Notes: generated from the sequence alone by a model not told the origin. Positions 1 to 8,241 are shown, numbered from the stretch's first letter. The stretch is DNA of 16,908 nt from CAYVDH01 sp964450355 (GCA_964450355.1 CAYVDH010000072.1:1-16908), one strand, 5' to 3'. Numbers and translations are program-made.

Positions 1-39
1 ATTATTGAGCCTTAAATGAATTTATAAGTTAAAATTAGA

Positions 40-459
40 TTAAAATCTTTCGAATTGAGAAAAGAAAAAATTGCTTTCAATTTCAGCGTTTTCATTGCTA
101 TCGCTACCATGTATAGCATTTGCATCAATACTTACTGCATATTTTTTGCGAATAGTTCCCTCTTCAGCATTGGCAGGATTTGTAGCTCCTATCAATTTTC
201 TGAAATCTTCCACTGCATTTTCTTTTTCTAAAATAGCTGCTACAATTGGGCCGCTGGTCATAAAAGAGACTAAATCATTAAAAAAAGGTCTTTCTCTGTG
301 GATACCATAAAAAGATTGAGCTTGTTCTGTAGTTAATCTTAAATATTTCATGCTGATGATTTTAAATCCAGCTGAGGTGATGTCGTTTAATACATTTCCG
401 ATGTGTCCATTTGAAACAGCATCAGGTTTAATCATTGTGAATGTTCTATTGCTTGTCAT
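40..459 (-). CDS. ndk: Nucleoside diphosphate kinase
   Basis: Cytoplasmic enzyme that transfers the gamma-phosphate between nucleoside triphosphates and diphosphates through a phosphohistidine, balancing the NTP and dNTP pools. The 139-residue length is normal for the family. Visible family residues are the N-terminal TMIKPDAV block with K11, Y51, F60, T93, R104, N114 and the active-site H117 in NAIHGSDS. All lie one position below the usual numbering, as expected with a one-residue shorter start. The ATG start gives a conventional N-terminus. It is transcribed away from the DHH phosphoesterase gene, and a TACCTTTG element lies 34 bases upstream of the ATG. Nothing is missing or odd. Identification is secure. 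Confidence 0.98.
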   Translation of the reverse strand: MTSNRTFTMIKPDAVSNGHIGNVLNDITSAGFKIISMKYLRLTTEQAQSFYGIHRERPFFNDLVSFMTSGPIVAAILEKENAVEDFRKLIGATNPANAEEGTIRKKYAVSIDANAIHGSDSNENAEIESNFFFSQFERF

Positions 460-493
460 GATAAAATAAATAAATTTCTGATTTTTAGGGCTG

Positions 494-501
494 CAAAGGT
501 A
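494..501 (-). promoter_or_regulatory. Bacteroidota -7 promoter element for ndk
   Basis: On the minus strand this reads TACCTTTG, a full match to the Bacteroidota -7 consensus TAnnTTTG, followed by CA as in many promoters of the phylum. It lies 34 bases before the ndk ATG, leaving room for a short AT-rich leader. I see no clear TTG/TTTG -33 element 17-23 bases further upstream, so the assignment rests on the -7 match and position. Confidence 0.6.
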
Positions 502-618
502 GTAATTTTTCCCCTTTTTATGTAATAATTATTGAAATATGTAGAGAATAATTGTCATTTATCGAACAAAATCAACTATTCGGGCGAAAATTTTTTCCAT
601 TATAATCTTTAAATATGG

Positions 619-626
619 CATCTTTG
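619..626 (+). promoter_or_regulatory. Probable -7 promoter element for the DHH-to-wzz run
   Basis: CATCTTTG differs from the Bacteroidota -7 consensus TAnnTTTG only in the first base and is followed by CA, like the ndk element facing the other way. It would place transcription start near 631-633, about 15 bases before the TTG start of the DHH gene. No convincing -33 TTG is visible at the expected distance. The 460-646 gap holds these two divergent elements and otherwise only AT-rich sequence. I see no second gene or hairpin there. Confidence 0.45.
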
Positions 627-641
627 CACGTTTTATTCACA

Positions 642-649
642 TAACTTTG
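642..649 (+). promoter_or_regulatory. TAnnTTTG match overlapping the DHH start codon
   Basis: TAACTTTG is a perfect match to the -7 consensus, and its last three bases are the TTG start codon proposed for the DHH gene. A TTTG lies 15 bases upstream (623-626), shorter than the usual 17-23. If this were the working promoter, the TTG could not be in the transcript. It may be a chance match, with the element at 619-626 being the real one. Confidence 0.25.
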
Positions 650-1672
650 GAAACAGCTGCAAAACATATTAAGGAATTATTGGAGAATCACCAAGGTGCT
701 AATGTCATCATTACTACTCACCACAAGCCTGATGCTGACGCCATTGGTAGTTCTTTAGGATTGTATTTGTTTTTAAGTAAAATGAATTTAAATGTGAAAG
801 TGATAACACCAACAGATTTTGCAGGTTTCCTTCACTGGATGGTTGGGGCAAATGACATCATTATTTTTGAAGGAAATGAACAAAAATGTGAAGAAATAAC
901 AAACAATGCTGATTTTATTTTTTGTTTAGATTTTAATCATCTGAGTAGAATAAACGAATACGGAGTTATTGTTGCTGAAGCTAATGCCAAAAAAATATTG
1001 ATAGATCATCACCAATACCCACAAGGTTTTGAAGATTATACTTATTGGGATGACAAAGCAAGTAGCACCTGTGAATTGGTGTACAGATGGATAAATGATA
1101 TTGAACAAGAAAATCAATTAGATAAGGACATTGCATCGTGCCTATATACTGGAATAATGACCGATACTGGCTCCTTTAGATTCAGTAATTGCAGCGCAGA
1201 TACCCATCAAATAGTAGCAAATTTAATGAATTATGGAATTGACCATGTTTGGATTCATGATAAAATATACGATAGCTTTACAGAAGATAGAGTGAAATTT
1301 ATTGGATATGCAATCAGTCAGAAACTTGAAGTTTTACCTGAATACCGAACAGCCATTATTACCATTAATAGCGATGAATTAAAAAAATATAAAATACAAA
1401 CTGGAGATACTGAAGGTTTGGTCAATTATGGATTGAGTATAGAAGGTGTTAAGTTTGCTATTTTAGTCATTGATAGAACTAAATTGGTTAAAATGAGTTT
1501 CAGAAGTAAGGGTTCATTTCCAGCCAATCAATTTGCAATGAATCACTTTAATGGAGGAGGTCATTTTAATGCTGCTGGAGGAAGTTCAACATTGACTTTT
1601 GAAGAAACAATTTCAGAAATAAAAAACAATTTAAAACAATATCAAAAACAATTACTAGATGATGAGAAATAA
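647..1672 (+). CDS. DHH/DHHA1 phosphoesterase, NrnA-like (oligoribonuclease / PAP phosphatase family)
   Basis: Cytoplasmic Mn-dependent phosphoesterase. Family members degrade very short RNAs and dephosphorylate 3'-phosphoadenosine 5'-phosphate. The DHH domain shows HKPDADAIGSS (D29 and D31), the second-motif D95 in LDFNH, the D120-H121-H122 signature, and GIMTDTGSF with D173. The C-terminal DHHA1 domain ends with GGGHFNAAGG at 303-312, which binds substrate. At 341 residues it has full family length and all metal ligands are present. The start is TTG: no ATG lies in frame until codon 46 (position 782), which would remove the first motifs, and the residues from the TTG onward resemble the N-termini of homologues. 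It is the first gene of a six-gene run, and its 3' end overlaps the FKBP gene by 14 bases. Family is certain; NrnA-type substrates are inferred from the family. Confidence 0.93.
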   Translation: METAAKHIKELLENHQGANVIITTHHKPDADAIGSSLGLYLFLSKMNLNVKVITPTDFAGFLHWMVGANDIIIFEGNEQKCEEITNNADFIFCLDFNHLSRINEYGVIVAEANAKKILIDHHQYPQGFEDYTYWDDKASSTCELVYRWINDIEQENQLDKDIASCLYTGIMTDTGSFRFSNCSADTHQIVANLMNYGIDHVWIHDKIYDSFTEDRVKFIGYAISQKLEVLPEYRTAIITINSDELKKYKIQTGDTEGLVNYGLSIEGVKFAILVIDRTKLVKMSFRSKGSFPANQFAMNHFNGGGHFNAAGGSSTLTFEETISEIKNNLKQYQKQLLDDEK

Positions 1673-2525
1673 CCTAATATTTATTTTAATTTCAATGATT
1701 TTGTTCTCATGTAACAAATATTCAAAAACCGATACAGGATTGAGATACCAATTTCTAAAAAGATCCAACAACAAAGCTTTGCCAATAGTTGGAGAGTATT
1801 TGCAATGCCGATACAGCATTTCCAACTCAGAAGATTCTGTAATTTATAATAATTTCAATTCGTTATCCGAAAGAATTATGTTGACAATGCCGACTCACAA
1901 AAATGGTGATATCATGGAAGCATTTGCTATGATGTCTGAAGGAGATAGTGCACAATTTTTAATCAATGCAGATTCTTTTTTCTATAAAACAAGAGGTGAA
2001 ATGGCATTGCCTACTTATGTAAAACAAGGTACTGATTTAAAATTCATCATCAAATTAGAAAAAAGACTAACTACCTATCAAAAAGACAGTTTAGACAATG
2101 TTGAGAAAATAGCTAGATGGAAAAAAGAAATAGAAGACATCATTGCTTACACCAAAAAAAATGGACTAGAAATGAAATTAGATTCCAGTAATGGATTGAG
2201 GTATCAATTCCACTCCATACAAGGAGATACCGCAAAAAAAATTGTAGAAAACAGCAAAGTAAAGTTCCATTTTATTGGTAAATTGTTTGACAATACCGAA
2301 TTTTTTAATTCATATACCTCAGGCAGCATACAAGTAGTTACTGTGAACAAAGAGTTGTTGCAACCAATAGGAATGTATGAAATGTTAACTAAAATGAAAC
2401 AAGGAGAAAAAGCCACCTTTATATTGCCTTATGATTTGGGATTTGGTGCTAAAGGCATAGAAGGTATAATACCACCATTTTCGCCATTGGTGTATGAGGT
2501 CAATATTTTAAAAGTAGAACAATAA
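1659..2525 (+). CDS. Tandem FKBP-type peptidyl-prolyl isomerase lipoprotein (GldI-like)
   Basis: Probable envelope-anchored proline isomerase or chaperone. A short signal ends in the lipobox LFSC with C18, so the mature protein should be lipidated. Two related units follow. Residues about 26-137 begin TGLRYQF and are FKBP-like but degenerate. Residues about 178-288 begin NGLRYQF and form a recognisable FKBP domain with VKFHFIGKLFDN, a PYDLGFGAKG loop and the closing IPPFSPLVYEVNIL. A charged helical linker (about 138-175) separates them. Single-domain Bacteroidota lipoproteins such as GldI, needed for gliding in flavobacteria, are clearly shorter, so this looks like an internal duplication. 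From general knowledge, DHH-phosphoesterase neighbours are common for gldI-type genes. A role in gliding is not shown here. It overlaps the DHH gene by 14 bases and is followed after 1 base by rfbB. The start could equally be the adjacent ATG at 1662. Confidence 0.85.
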   Translation: MMRNNLIFILISMILFSCNKYSKTDTGLRYQFLKRSNNKALPIVGEYLQCRYSISNSEDSVIYNNFNSLSERIMLTMPTHKNGDIMEAFAMMSEGDSAQFLINADSFFYKTRGEMALPTYVKQGTDLKFIIKLEKRLTTYQKDSLDNVEKIARWKKEIEDIIAYTKKNGLEMKLDSSNGLRYQFHSIQGDTAKKIVENSKVKFHFIGKLFDNTEFFNSYTSGSIQVVTVNKELLQPIGMYEMLTKMKQGEKATFILPYDLGFGAKGIEGIIPPFSPLVYEVNILKVEQ

Positions 2526-2526
2526 A

Positions 2527-3582
2527 ATGAGTAAAAAAATAATCATCACTGGAGGAGCAGGTTTTATAGGCTCACATGTCGTTAGAAGATTTGTTAAACA
2601 CTACCCACAATATCAAATTTTTAATTTAGATAAATTGACTTATGCAGGGAATTTAGAGAATTTGAAAGACATTGAAAATTCAAGCAATTATACCTTTATC
2701 AAGGGTGATATTACAGATGCTGAATTTATAACCTCATTGTTTGAAAAAGAACAATTTGATGGAGTAATACATTTAGCAGCAGAGTCGCATGTGGACCGAT
2801 CAATTACTAATCCTCTTGATTTTGTATTAACAAATGTGGTAGGGACTGTTAATTTATTAAATGCGACTAAATTAATTTGGAAAGACAATTTTCAGGATAA
2901 ATTGTTTTATCATGTAAGTACTGATGAAGTATATGGGGAGTTAGGTGATCATGGAAAATTTTTAGAAACTACGCCTTATAGTCCAAACTCTCCTTATTCA
3001 GCTTCAAAAGCATCGAGCGATCATTTTGTAAGGGCTTACTACCATACTTATAAAATTCCAGTTAAATTATCCAATTGCAGCAACAATTATGGCTCACATC
3101 ATTTTCCAGAAAAATTAATTCCTTTGATGATCAATAACATCTTAAATAATAAACCATTGCCAGTGTATGGTAAAGGCGAAAATGTAAGGGATTGGTTATT
3201 TGTAGAAGACCATGCTTTGGCTATAGACATGATATACCATCAAGGTAAAGTAGGTGATACTTACAACATAGGAGGAAATAATGAATGGAAAAACATAGAT
3301 TTAGTCAAACATTTATGTTCTATCATGGATAATAAATTAAATAGAGAATTAGGGGAATCAGAAAAATTAATTACTTATGTAACAGATAGAGCTGGTCATG
3401 ATTTTAGATACGCCATAGATTCAGGAAAATTAATGAGTGAGCTAGGTTGGAAACCATCAGTTACATTTGAGCAAGGCTTAGAAAAAACTGTAGATTGGTA
3501 TTTAAATAATTCGGAATGGTTAAAAAATGTAACAACTGGTAATTATCAAAATTATTACCAAAGTATGTATTCAAATAGATAA
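2527..3582 (+). CDS. rfbB: dTDP-glucose 4,6-dehydratase
   Basis: Converts dTDP-glucose to dTDP-4-keto-6-deoxyglucose in the cytoplasm, the second step toward dTDP-rhamnose and other deoxysugars. It is an extended short-chain dehydrogenase/reductase. The NAD-binding GGAGFIGSH lies at 9-17, the dehydratase signature STDEVYG at 131-137 supplies T132, D133 and E134, and the catalytic YSASK gives Y157 and K161. The C-terminal part has the NCSNNYG and GKGENVRDWLFVEDH blocks that bind the nucleotide sugar. The 351-residue length is normal. It starts 1 base after the FKBP stop and is followed after 4 bases by rfbA, so it is probably cotranscribed. rfbC and rfbD are absent from the window, so the final sugar could be rhamnose or another dTDP-deoxysugar. 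Confidence 0.97.
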   Translation: MSKKIIITGGAGFIGSHVVRRFVKHYPQYQIFNLDKLTYAGNLENLKDIENSSNYTFIKGDITDAEFITSLFEKEQFDGVIHLAAESHVDRSITNPLDFVLTNVVGTVNLLNATKLIWKDNFQDKLFYHVSTDEVYGELGDHGKFLETTPYSPNSPYSASKASSDHFVRAYYHTYKIPVKLSNCSNNYGSHHFPEKLIPLMINNILNNKPLPVYGKGENVRDWLFVEDHALAIDMIYHQGKVGDTYNIGGNNEWKNIDLVKHLCSIMDNKLNRELGESEKLITYVTDRAGHDFRYAIDSGKLMSELGWKPSVTFEQGLEKTVDWYLNNSEWLKNVTTGNYQNYYQSMYSNR

Positions 3583-3586
3583 AAAA

Positions 3587-4450
3587 ATGAAAGGAATAAT
3601 ATTAGCAGGAGGTAGTGGTACTAGATTACATCCACTGACATTGGCAGTAAGCAAACAAATGATGCCAGTGTACGACAAACCAATGATTTATTATCCATTG
3701 TCAACTTTGATGATGGCTGGAATTAGAGAGATTTTGATCATTTCAACCCCTCATGATTTACCACATTTTAAGAAATTATTAGGCGATGGAAAACAATTGG
3801 GTTGCGATTTCCAATATGCGGAACAAGCAGTTCCTAATGGACTTGCTCAAGCATTTGTCATAGGAAAACAGTTTATTGGAAACGATAAAGTAGCATTGAT
3901 TTTAGGGGATAATATTTTCTTTGGAGCATCATTACAACAATTATTGCAAGCGAATAATGATCCAGAAGGAGGAGTGATATATGCTTACCATGTCAGCGAT
4001 CCGGAAAGGTATGGGGTGGTGGAATTTGATGAATCATTCAATGTGTTAAGCATAGAAGAAAAACCAAGTTTGCCAAAGTCAAATTATGCTGTGCCTGGAT
4101 TGTATTTTTATGACAATCAAGTAGTAGAAATTGCAGAAAATTTAGAACCATCAGCCAGAGGGGAGTATGAAATTACAGATGTCAATAAAGAATACTTGAA
4201 AAGGGGGCAACTTAAAGTGGGAATTTTACAGAGAGGAACAGCTTGGTTAGATACAGGTACTTTCAATAGTTTGATGCAAGCAGGGCAATTTGTACAAGTA
4301 ATAGAAGAAAGACAAGGTTTGAAAATAGGAAGCATTGAAGAAGTAGCTTGGAGAATGAAATACATAGACAACAACCAATTGGAAATGATAGCCAAACCAT
4401 TAACAAAAAGTGGATATGGTGATTATCTTTTAAATTTAATTAAGAAATAA
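3587..4450 (+). CDS. rfbA: Glucose-1-phosphate thymidylyltransferase
   Basis: Makes dTDP-glucose from dTTP and glucose 1-phosphate, the first step of dTDP-deoxysugar synthesis and the substrate source for RfbB just upstream. The nucleotidyltransferase signature GGSGTRLHPLT is at 8-18, followed by KQMMPVYDKPMIYYPLS. Metal-ligand positions appear as D108 in LILGDNIFFG and D222 in WLDTGT. The sugar-binding EEKP and GEYEITDVN blocks are intact. The 287-residue length is typical of the short (RfbA/RmlA) form. It lies 4 bases after rfbB and 3 bases before the export gene, with a run of A before the ATG and no Shine-Dalgarno sequence. Function is clear. Confidence 0.97.
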   Translation: MKGIILAGGSGTRLHPLTLAVSKQMMPVYDKPMIYYPLSTLMMAGIREILIISTPHDLPHFKKLLGDGKQLGCDFQYAEQAVPNGLAQAFVIGKQFIGNDKVALILGDNIFFGASLQQLLQANNDPEGGVIYAYHVSDPERYGVVEFDESFNVLSIEEKPSLPKSNYAVPGLYFYDNQVVEIAENLEPSARGEYEITDVNKEYLKRGQLKVGILQRGTAWLDTGTFNSLMQAGQFVQVIEERQGLKIGSIEEVAWRMKYIDNNQLEMIAKPLTKSGYGDYLLNLIKK

Positions 4451-4453
4451 AAA

Positions 4454-7171
4454 ATGAAAACAAAATCAATTTGTGTAAGCTTATTATTTATCTTATTAAC
4501 ATCAATGATTAAGGCTCAACCCGTGCCTGTTCCAACTAATACAGGAGGTGGTTTAATGAACTTGTTATTCCCAACTTCAAAAACATCGAGTTCAACAACG
4601 AATACTAATACACAGTACAATCAAACGGATTCTCCAACGATAAACAATCCATTGCCAGAAACTGAAGAGTACAGAAAACAAGAATTAGAGAAAAAAAGAT
4701 TGCAACTTGAACAAGAAATAGAAGAATTAAGAGCCAAAACTTATAAGACAGCAATAGACAGTCAGAACTTATTAATTAAAGGTAAAAATCTAAACATCAT
4801 TTTACAAAAAGAGCAAATATTGCTTGAAAAAGAATTGGAATTAGTGAGGTTAGAAAATATACCTTCTGGTAGTTCAGGTGTATTTGGCCATCATTTTTTT
4901 AGAGGAACTAACTTTAAATTTTATTCAAAAGCAACAGATGTTATAGCAGATGAAAATTATGTGATAGGAGTGGGAGATAAACTCAATGTTTCGATATGGG
5001 GAAGTGCTTCTTTTAACAAAGATGCCATGGTAGATAATTTGGGGTATGTTGCTTTTTCAAATTTAGTTAAAGCCAATGTGAAAGGAAAAACTGTTGCTCA
5101 AGCTCGAGAAATTTTAATGAGTAAATTCAGAAGTTTTGCCAACATGAATTCATCGAATTTTCAAATGACAGTTGTGGGTGTTAGAAAAATTAATGTCAAC
5201 ATCACAGGTGAAGTATTTAAACCAGGAACTTTTAATGTTTTAGCTTCTAATTCTGTATTCAATATTTTATCGAGTGTAGGTGGCCCAACAGACATTGGTT
5301 CAGTAAGAAGCATTTACATCAAAAGAGAAGGTAAAATTATTGACAGCTTGGATGTGTATGAATACATTTTTAATCCTGAAACCAGCAGAGAAATTTATTT
5401 ACAAAACAATGATTTTATCATAGTGCCTACCATTCAAAAAATAGCAAGCATTTCAGGAGGTGTAAAAAGACCAACAACATATGAATTAAAATTCAAAGAA
5501 AATTTGAATAGTTTATTTAAATACGCTGCTGGAACTACCATCACTGCCTACACAAAAAATTTACTTTTAAAAAGAATTGACAATAATTCTTATTTCACTC
5601 AGAGCATAAATTACGATTCTTTAATGCTTATGAAAAAAGATTTTATTGTCAAAAATGGAGATGAATTTGAAGTGAAAACCATCGTTGATAATGATAATTC
5701 TTTGATTACATTGTTAGGAGAAGTAAATATACCTGGAAAGTATTCTATAAATCCTAATGAAACTATATCTTCTCTTATAAAAAGAGCAAATGGAATTTTA
5801 ATTAAAACCTCACTAGAGTACGCATATATTGTAAGAACAAATGAAAATTTACAAAAAATTACTATCCCTTTTTTATTAGGTGAGGCTCTTAAAGAAAATC
5901 CAGTACATGATATTAAATTACAACCTCAAGATAATATATTGATATTTAAGAAGATAAATGTATTTGAAACTTATAATGTTTCTATAAAAGGTGGAGTTAG
6001 AGAACCTATATCATTTAACTATACAAAAGGTTTAAAATTACTTGATTATTTTAATTTAACTAGAGGATTTACTGAATCAGCTATTAGAGATAGAGCAATA
6101 TTGGTAAGAACAGATGTTTTTGGTGTCTCTACTCAGCAATTTATTGACATTCAAAGTGCTATAAATAACCCAAATTCAAGTGCTAATTTTGAATTAGAAC
6201 CAAGAGATGAAATTACGATATTTGATCAAAAAGTTTTTTTAAATAAATTTGAAATTACAATTTTTGGTGAAGTAAGAAAAACTGGATCAAGAGCATATAA
6301 ATCAAATATGACGCTTCAACAATTAATTTTTGAATCAGAAGGTTTTACTTTTAATGCTGAAAATGCAATAATTGAAATTATTAGAACGATAGAACCTGAT
6401 AAAGAAAATATAAATAGTCCAATAATCCCTAAGTTGTTGAATATAGGAGTATTAAAAAACTTTGAATTAGATGAAAGTGCAAAAAACTTTCTAATTTTCC
6501 CCGGAGACATGATTTTTGTTAGAAGAAATCCTAATGCAAGACCAATAAGAATTGTTAATATAACAGGTGAAGTTATGTACCCAGGTCAATATGTTTTGAT
6601 TCATGAAAATGAAAAAATTTCTGATGTCATTAAACGAGCAGGTGGGTTAAGAACTACAGCTTTTTTACACGGAACAACTTTTAATAGAGTTTTGAAAACT
6701 GGTAAAACAACCAGAATTATCCTAAATTTATCTAAAGCAATTAAAAAAGAAAAATCAAATTACAACTATGAGATGTTAAATGGTGATGAAATATATATTC
6801 CTAAGCAAATTAATACGGTCCAAATAAAAGGTAATTTAAGAATTCCTGATAAAGAAATTGGAGTAACTACTTATTTTAAAAAGGGAAAAAGAGCAAAATA
6901 TTACATTAAAAATTTTGCAGGTGGTTTTGAACGAACTGCAATTAGAAGAAAAACAACAGTATTGTATGCTGATGGTTCTAGAAAAAGAGCCAGACATTAC
7001 ATTTTATTTATCAAATATCCTAAACTAAAACCAGGTTCAATCGTTGAAGTACCTGACAGATCTGATACTCCAAGGAAAAAAATCAATTTAGGAGAATCTT
7101 TTGATAAAACATTATTTAGAGCCCTTGCAATTGCAACTGTAATAGCCACTATCCGAAACTTAACCAGATAA
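4454..7171 (+). CDS. SLBB-domain polysaccharide export protein (Wza-like, large Bacteroidota form)
   Basis: Probable outer-membrane exit channel for capsule or exopolysaccharide. Residues 1-22 form a signal peptide ending SMIKAQ. A low-complexity Ser/Thr/Asn segment (about 41-65) precedes a charged coiled coil (about 71-135). The polysaccharide export domain spans about 168-245 with VIGVGDKLNVSIWG. Seven SLBB-like repeats follow, each opening with a (I/V)xGxVxxPGxY-type strand near residues 246, 329, 416, 506, 598, 698 and 787; the last is the most degenerate. A short hydrophobic helix (about 883-902) closes the protein, as the membrane-spanning helix does in Wza. At 905 residues it is more than twice Wza, but long forms are usual in this phylum. 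It lies 3 bases after rfbA and 8 before the Wzz-like gene. GC content falls in the second half (see findings). There is no lipobox, unlike Wza. Confidence 0.9.
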   Translation: MKTKSICVSLLFILLTSMIKAQPVPVPTNTGGGLMNLLFPTSKTSSSTTNTNTQYNQTDSPTINNPLPETEEYRKQELEKKRLQLEQEIEELRAKTYKTAIDSQNLLIKGKNLNIILQKEQILLEKELELVRLENIPSGSSGVFGHHFFRGTNFKFYSKATDVIADENYVIGVGDKLNVSIWGSASFNKDAMVDNLGYVAFSNLVKANVKGKTVAQAREILMSKFRSFANMNSSNFQMTVVGVRKINVNITGEVFKPGTFNVLASNSVFNILSSVGGPTDIGSVRSIYIKREGKIIDSLDVYEYIFNPETSREIYLQNNDFIIVPTIQKIASISGGVKRPTTYELKFKENLNSLFKYAAGTTITAYTKNLLLKRIDNNSYFTQSINYDSLMLMKKDFIVKNGDEFEVKTIVDNDNSLITLLGEVNIPGKYSINPNETISSLIKRANGILIKTSLEYAYIVRTNENLQKITIPFLLGEALKENPVHDIKLQPQDNILIFKKINVFETYNVSIKGGVREPISFNYTKGLKLLDYFNLTRGFTESAIRDRAILVRTDVFGVSTQQFIDIQSAINNPNSSANFELEPRDEITIFDQKVFLNKFEITIFGEVRKTGSRAYKSNMTLQQLIFESEGFTFNAENAIIEIIRTIEPDKENINSPIIPKLLNIGVLKNFELDESAKNFLIFPGDMIFVRRNPNARPIRIVNITGEVMYPGQYVLIHENEKISDVIKRAGGLRTTAFLHGTTFNRVLKTGKTTRIILNLSKAIKKEKSNYNYEMLNGDEIYIPKQINTVQIKGNLRIPDKEIGVTTYFKKGKRAKYYIKNFAGGFERTAIRRKTTVLYADGSRKRARHYILFIKYPKLKPGSIVEVPDRSDTPRKKINLGESFDKTLFRALAIATVIATIRNLTR

Positions 7172-7179
7172 TATAAACA

Positions 7180-8241
7180 ATGAGCAACAATCAAATTATT
7201 TTTAGGCATTTAAACCAATTTTTCAAGTTTTTGCTGAAAAGAATTTATGTTCTATTCATTGTTATTGCCATATTCATTTATTTGTTTTATCAAAAAGCAC
7301 AAGAATTTGAGGAGAACTACTCTGCTGCATTGTCTTTTATGTTGGCAGAAGAAGAATTGGGAAACAGTGCAGGGTCTTTTAATTTAGCTTCTCAATTGGG
7401 TTTGGTAAATCAAAACGCAAGTAACAACAAAGTGATATTAAAAGAATTGCTTGATTCTAGAAAATTATTTGAACACACCTTGTTTTATGAAGTAAAATTA
7501 AATGGAAAAACAGACATTTTAATTAATCATTATGCAGAAATGATGGCTAAAACTTACAACTCTTCTAATTTTAGAAAATTAGATAAAAATTACCATATAG
7601 GTGATAGTGATGAAATAGATACCTACATTGCTAATACTGCATTTGAACTTAAAAATAGATACAATTCAACCATGCGTGAATCAGGTTTGTTTGATTTAAC
7701 TTTTAAAGCGCCTAATGATAGGTTTACCAAGTTGTTTTTAGAAACACATTTGGAATCCATTTCTGATTACTACAAGTTAAAAAGAACGCAAAGAGCATTA
7801 ACTGTTCTTAAATATGCTCAAAAAAGAACAGACTCATTGAGTTCAGTTCTAGCGGGAAAAGATTATGCAGTTGCTTCGAGTGCCGATAATAACATGTTAG
7901 GTATTTTATCTACAACCAAAGTGCCAGAAATAAGACAAAAAAGAAATGTAGAAATCATTTCGAAATTGTATTCTGAAGCCATTGTGAATTTAGAAACAGC
8001 AAAAATGAGCGTTGCAAAAGAAACTCCCATGCTTCAGATAGTCGATGACATTAGATTTCCGTTGCAATTCAATAAAAAACCAACCTCAAAAAACATCACC
8101 ATTGGCTCTATCATTGGTGTGATAATAGGTTTAGTTCTAACTCTTTTGTGGTATGTTATAGCTAATTTTAAACAATTGATGAGTGATGTTGCTTCGATGC
8201 AAAAAAAGCCTGAACAGAATTCAACACCTGCTCAACAGTAA
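7180..8241 (+). CDS. Wzz-like polysaccharide co-polymerase / chain-length determinant
   Basis: Probable inner-membrane protein controlling polysaccharide chain length and coupling synthesis to the SLBB channel. Two membrane segments flank a periplasmic domain: TM1 at about 21-38 and TM2 at about 305-330. The loop is charged and helical, with coiled-coil character around 195-285, and a TPMLQIVDDIRFPLQFNKKP stretch precedes TM2, matching the proline-rich pre-TM segment of the Wzz family. No Walker motifs or tyrosine-rich tail follow, so the BY-kinase domain often fused in this phylum is absent and only a 23-residue polar tail remains. The gene is 8 bases after the export gene. Its last 74 bases lie antisense to the end of the GT9 gene. 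The family call rests on architecture and neighbourhood more than on sequence identity. Confidence 0.8.
   Translation: MSNNQIIFRHLNQFFKFLLKRIYVLFIVIAIFIYLFYQKAQEFEENYSAALSFMLAEEELGNSAGSFNLASQLGLVNQNASNNKVILKELLDSRKLFEHTLFYEVKLNGKTDILINHYAEMMAKTYNSSNFRKLDKNYHIGDSDEIDTYIANTAFELKNRYNSTMRESGLFDLTFKAPNDRFTKLFLETHLESISDYYKLKRTQRALTVLKYAQKRTDSLSSVLAGKDYAVASSADNNMLGILSTTKVPEIRQKRNVEIISKLYSEAIVNLETAKMSVAKETPMLQIVDDIRFPLQFNKKPTSKNITIGSIIGVIIGLVLTLLWYVIANFKQLMSDVASMQKKPEQNSTPAQQ

Noticed and set aside
1..39. Terminator after ndk
   Set aside because: No GC-rich inverted repeat followed by a T run is visible in the 39 bases available.
71..310. Plus-strand frame of 79 codons over ndk
   Set aside because: It lies wholly antisense to a secure gene, has no promoter and no recognisable protein features.
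6230..6244. A run of seven T in the SLBB gene as a phase-variation tract
   Set aside because: It is too short to be a strong slippage site, and similar A/T runs are common in this AT-rich sequence.
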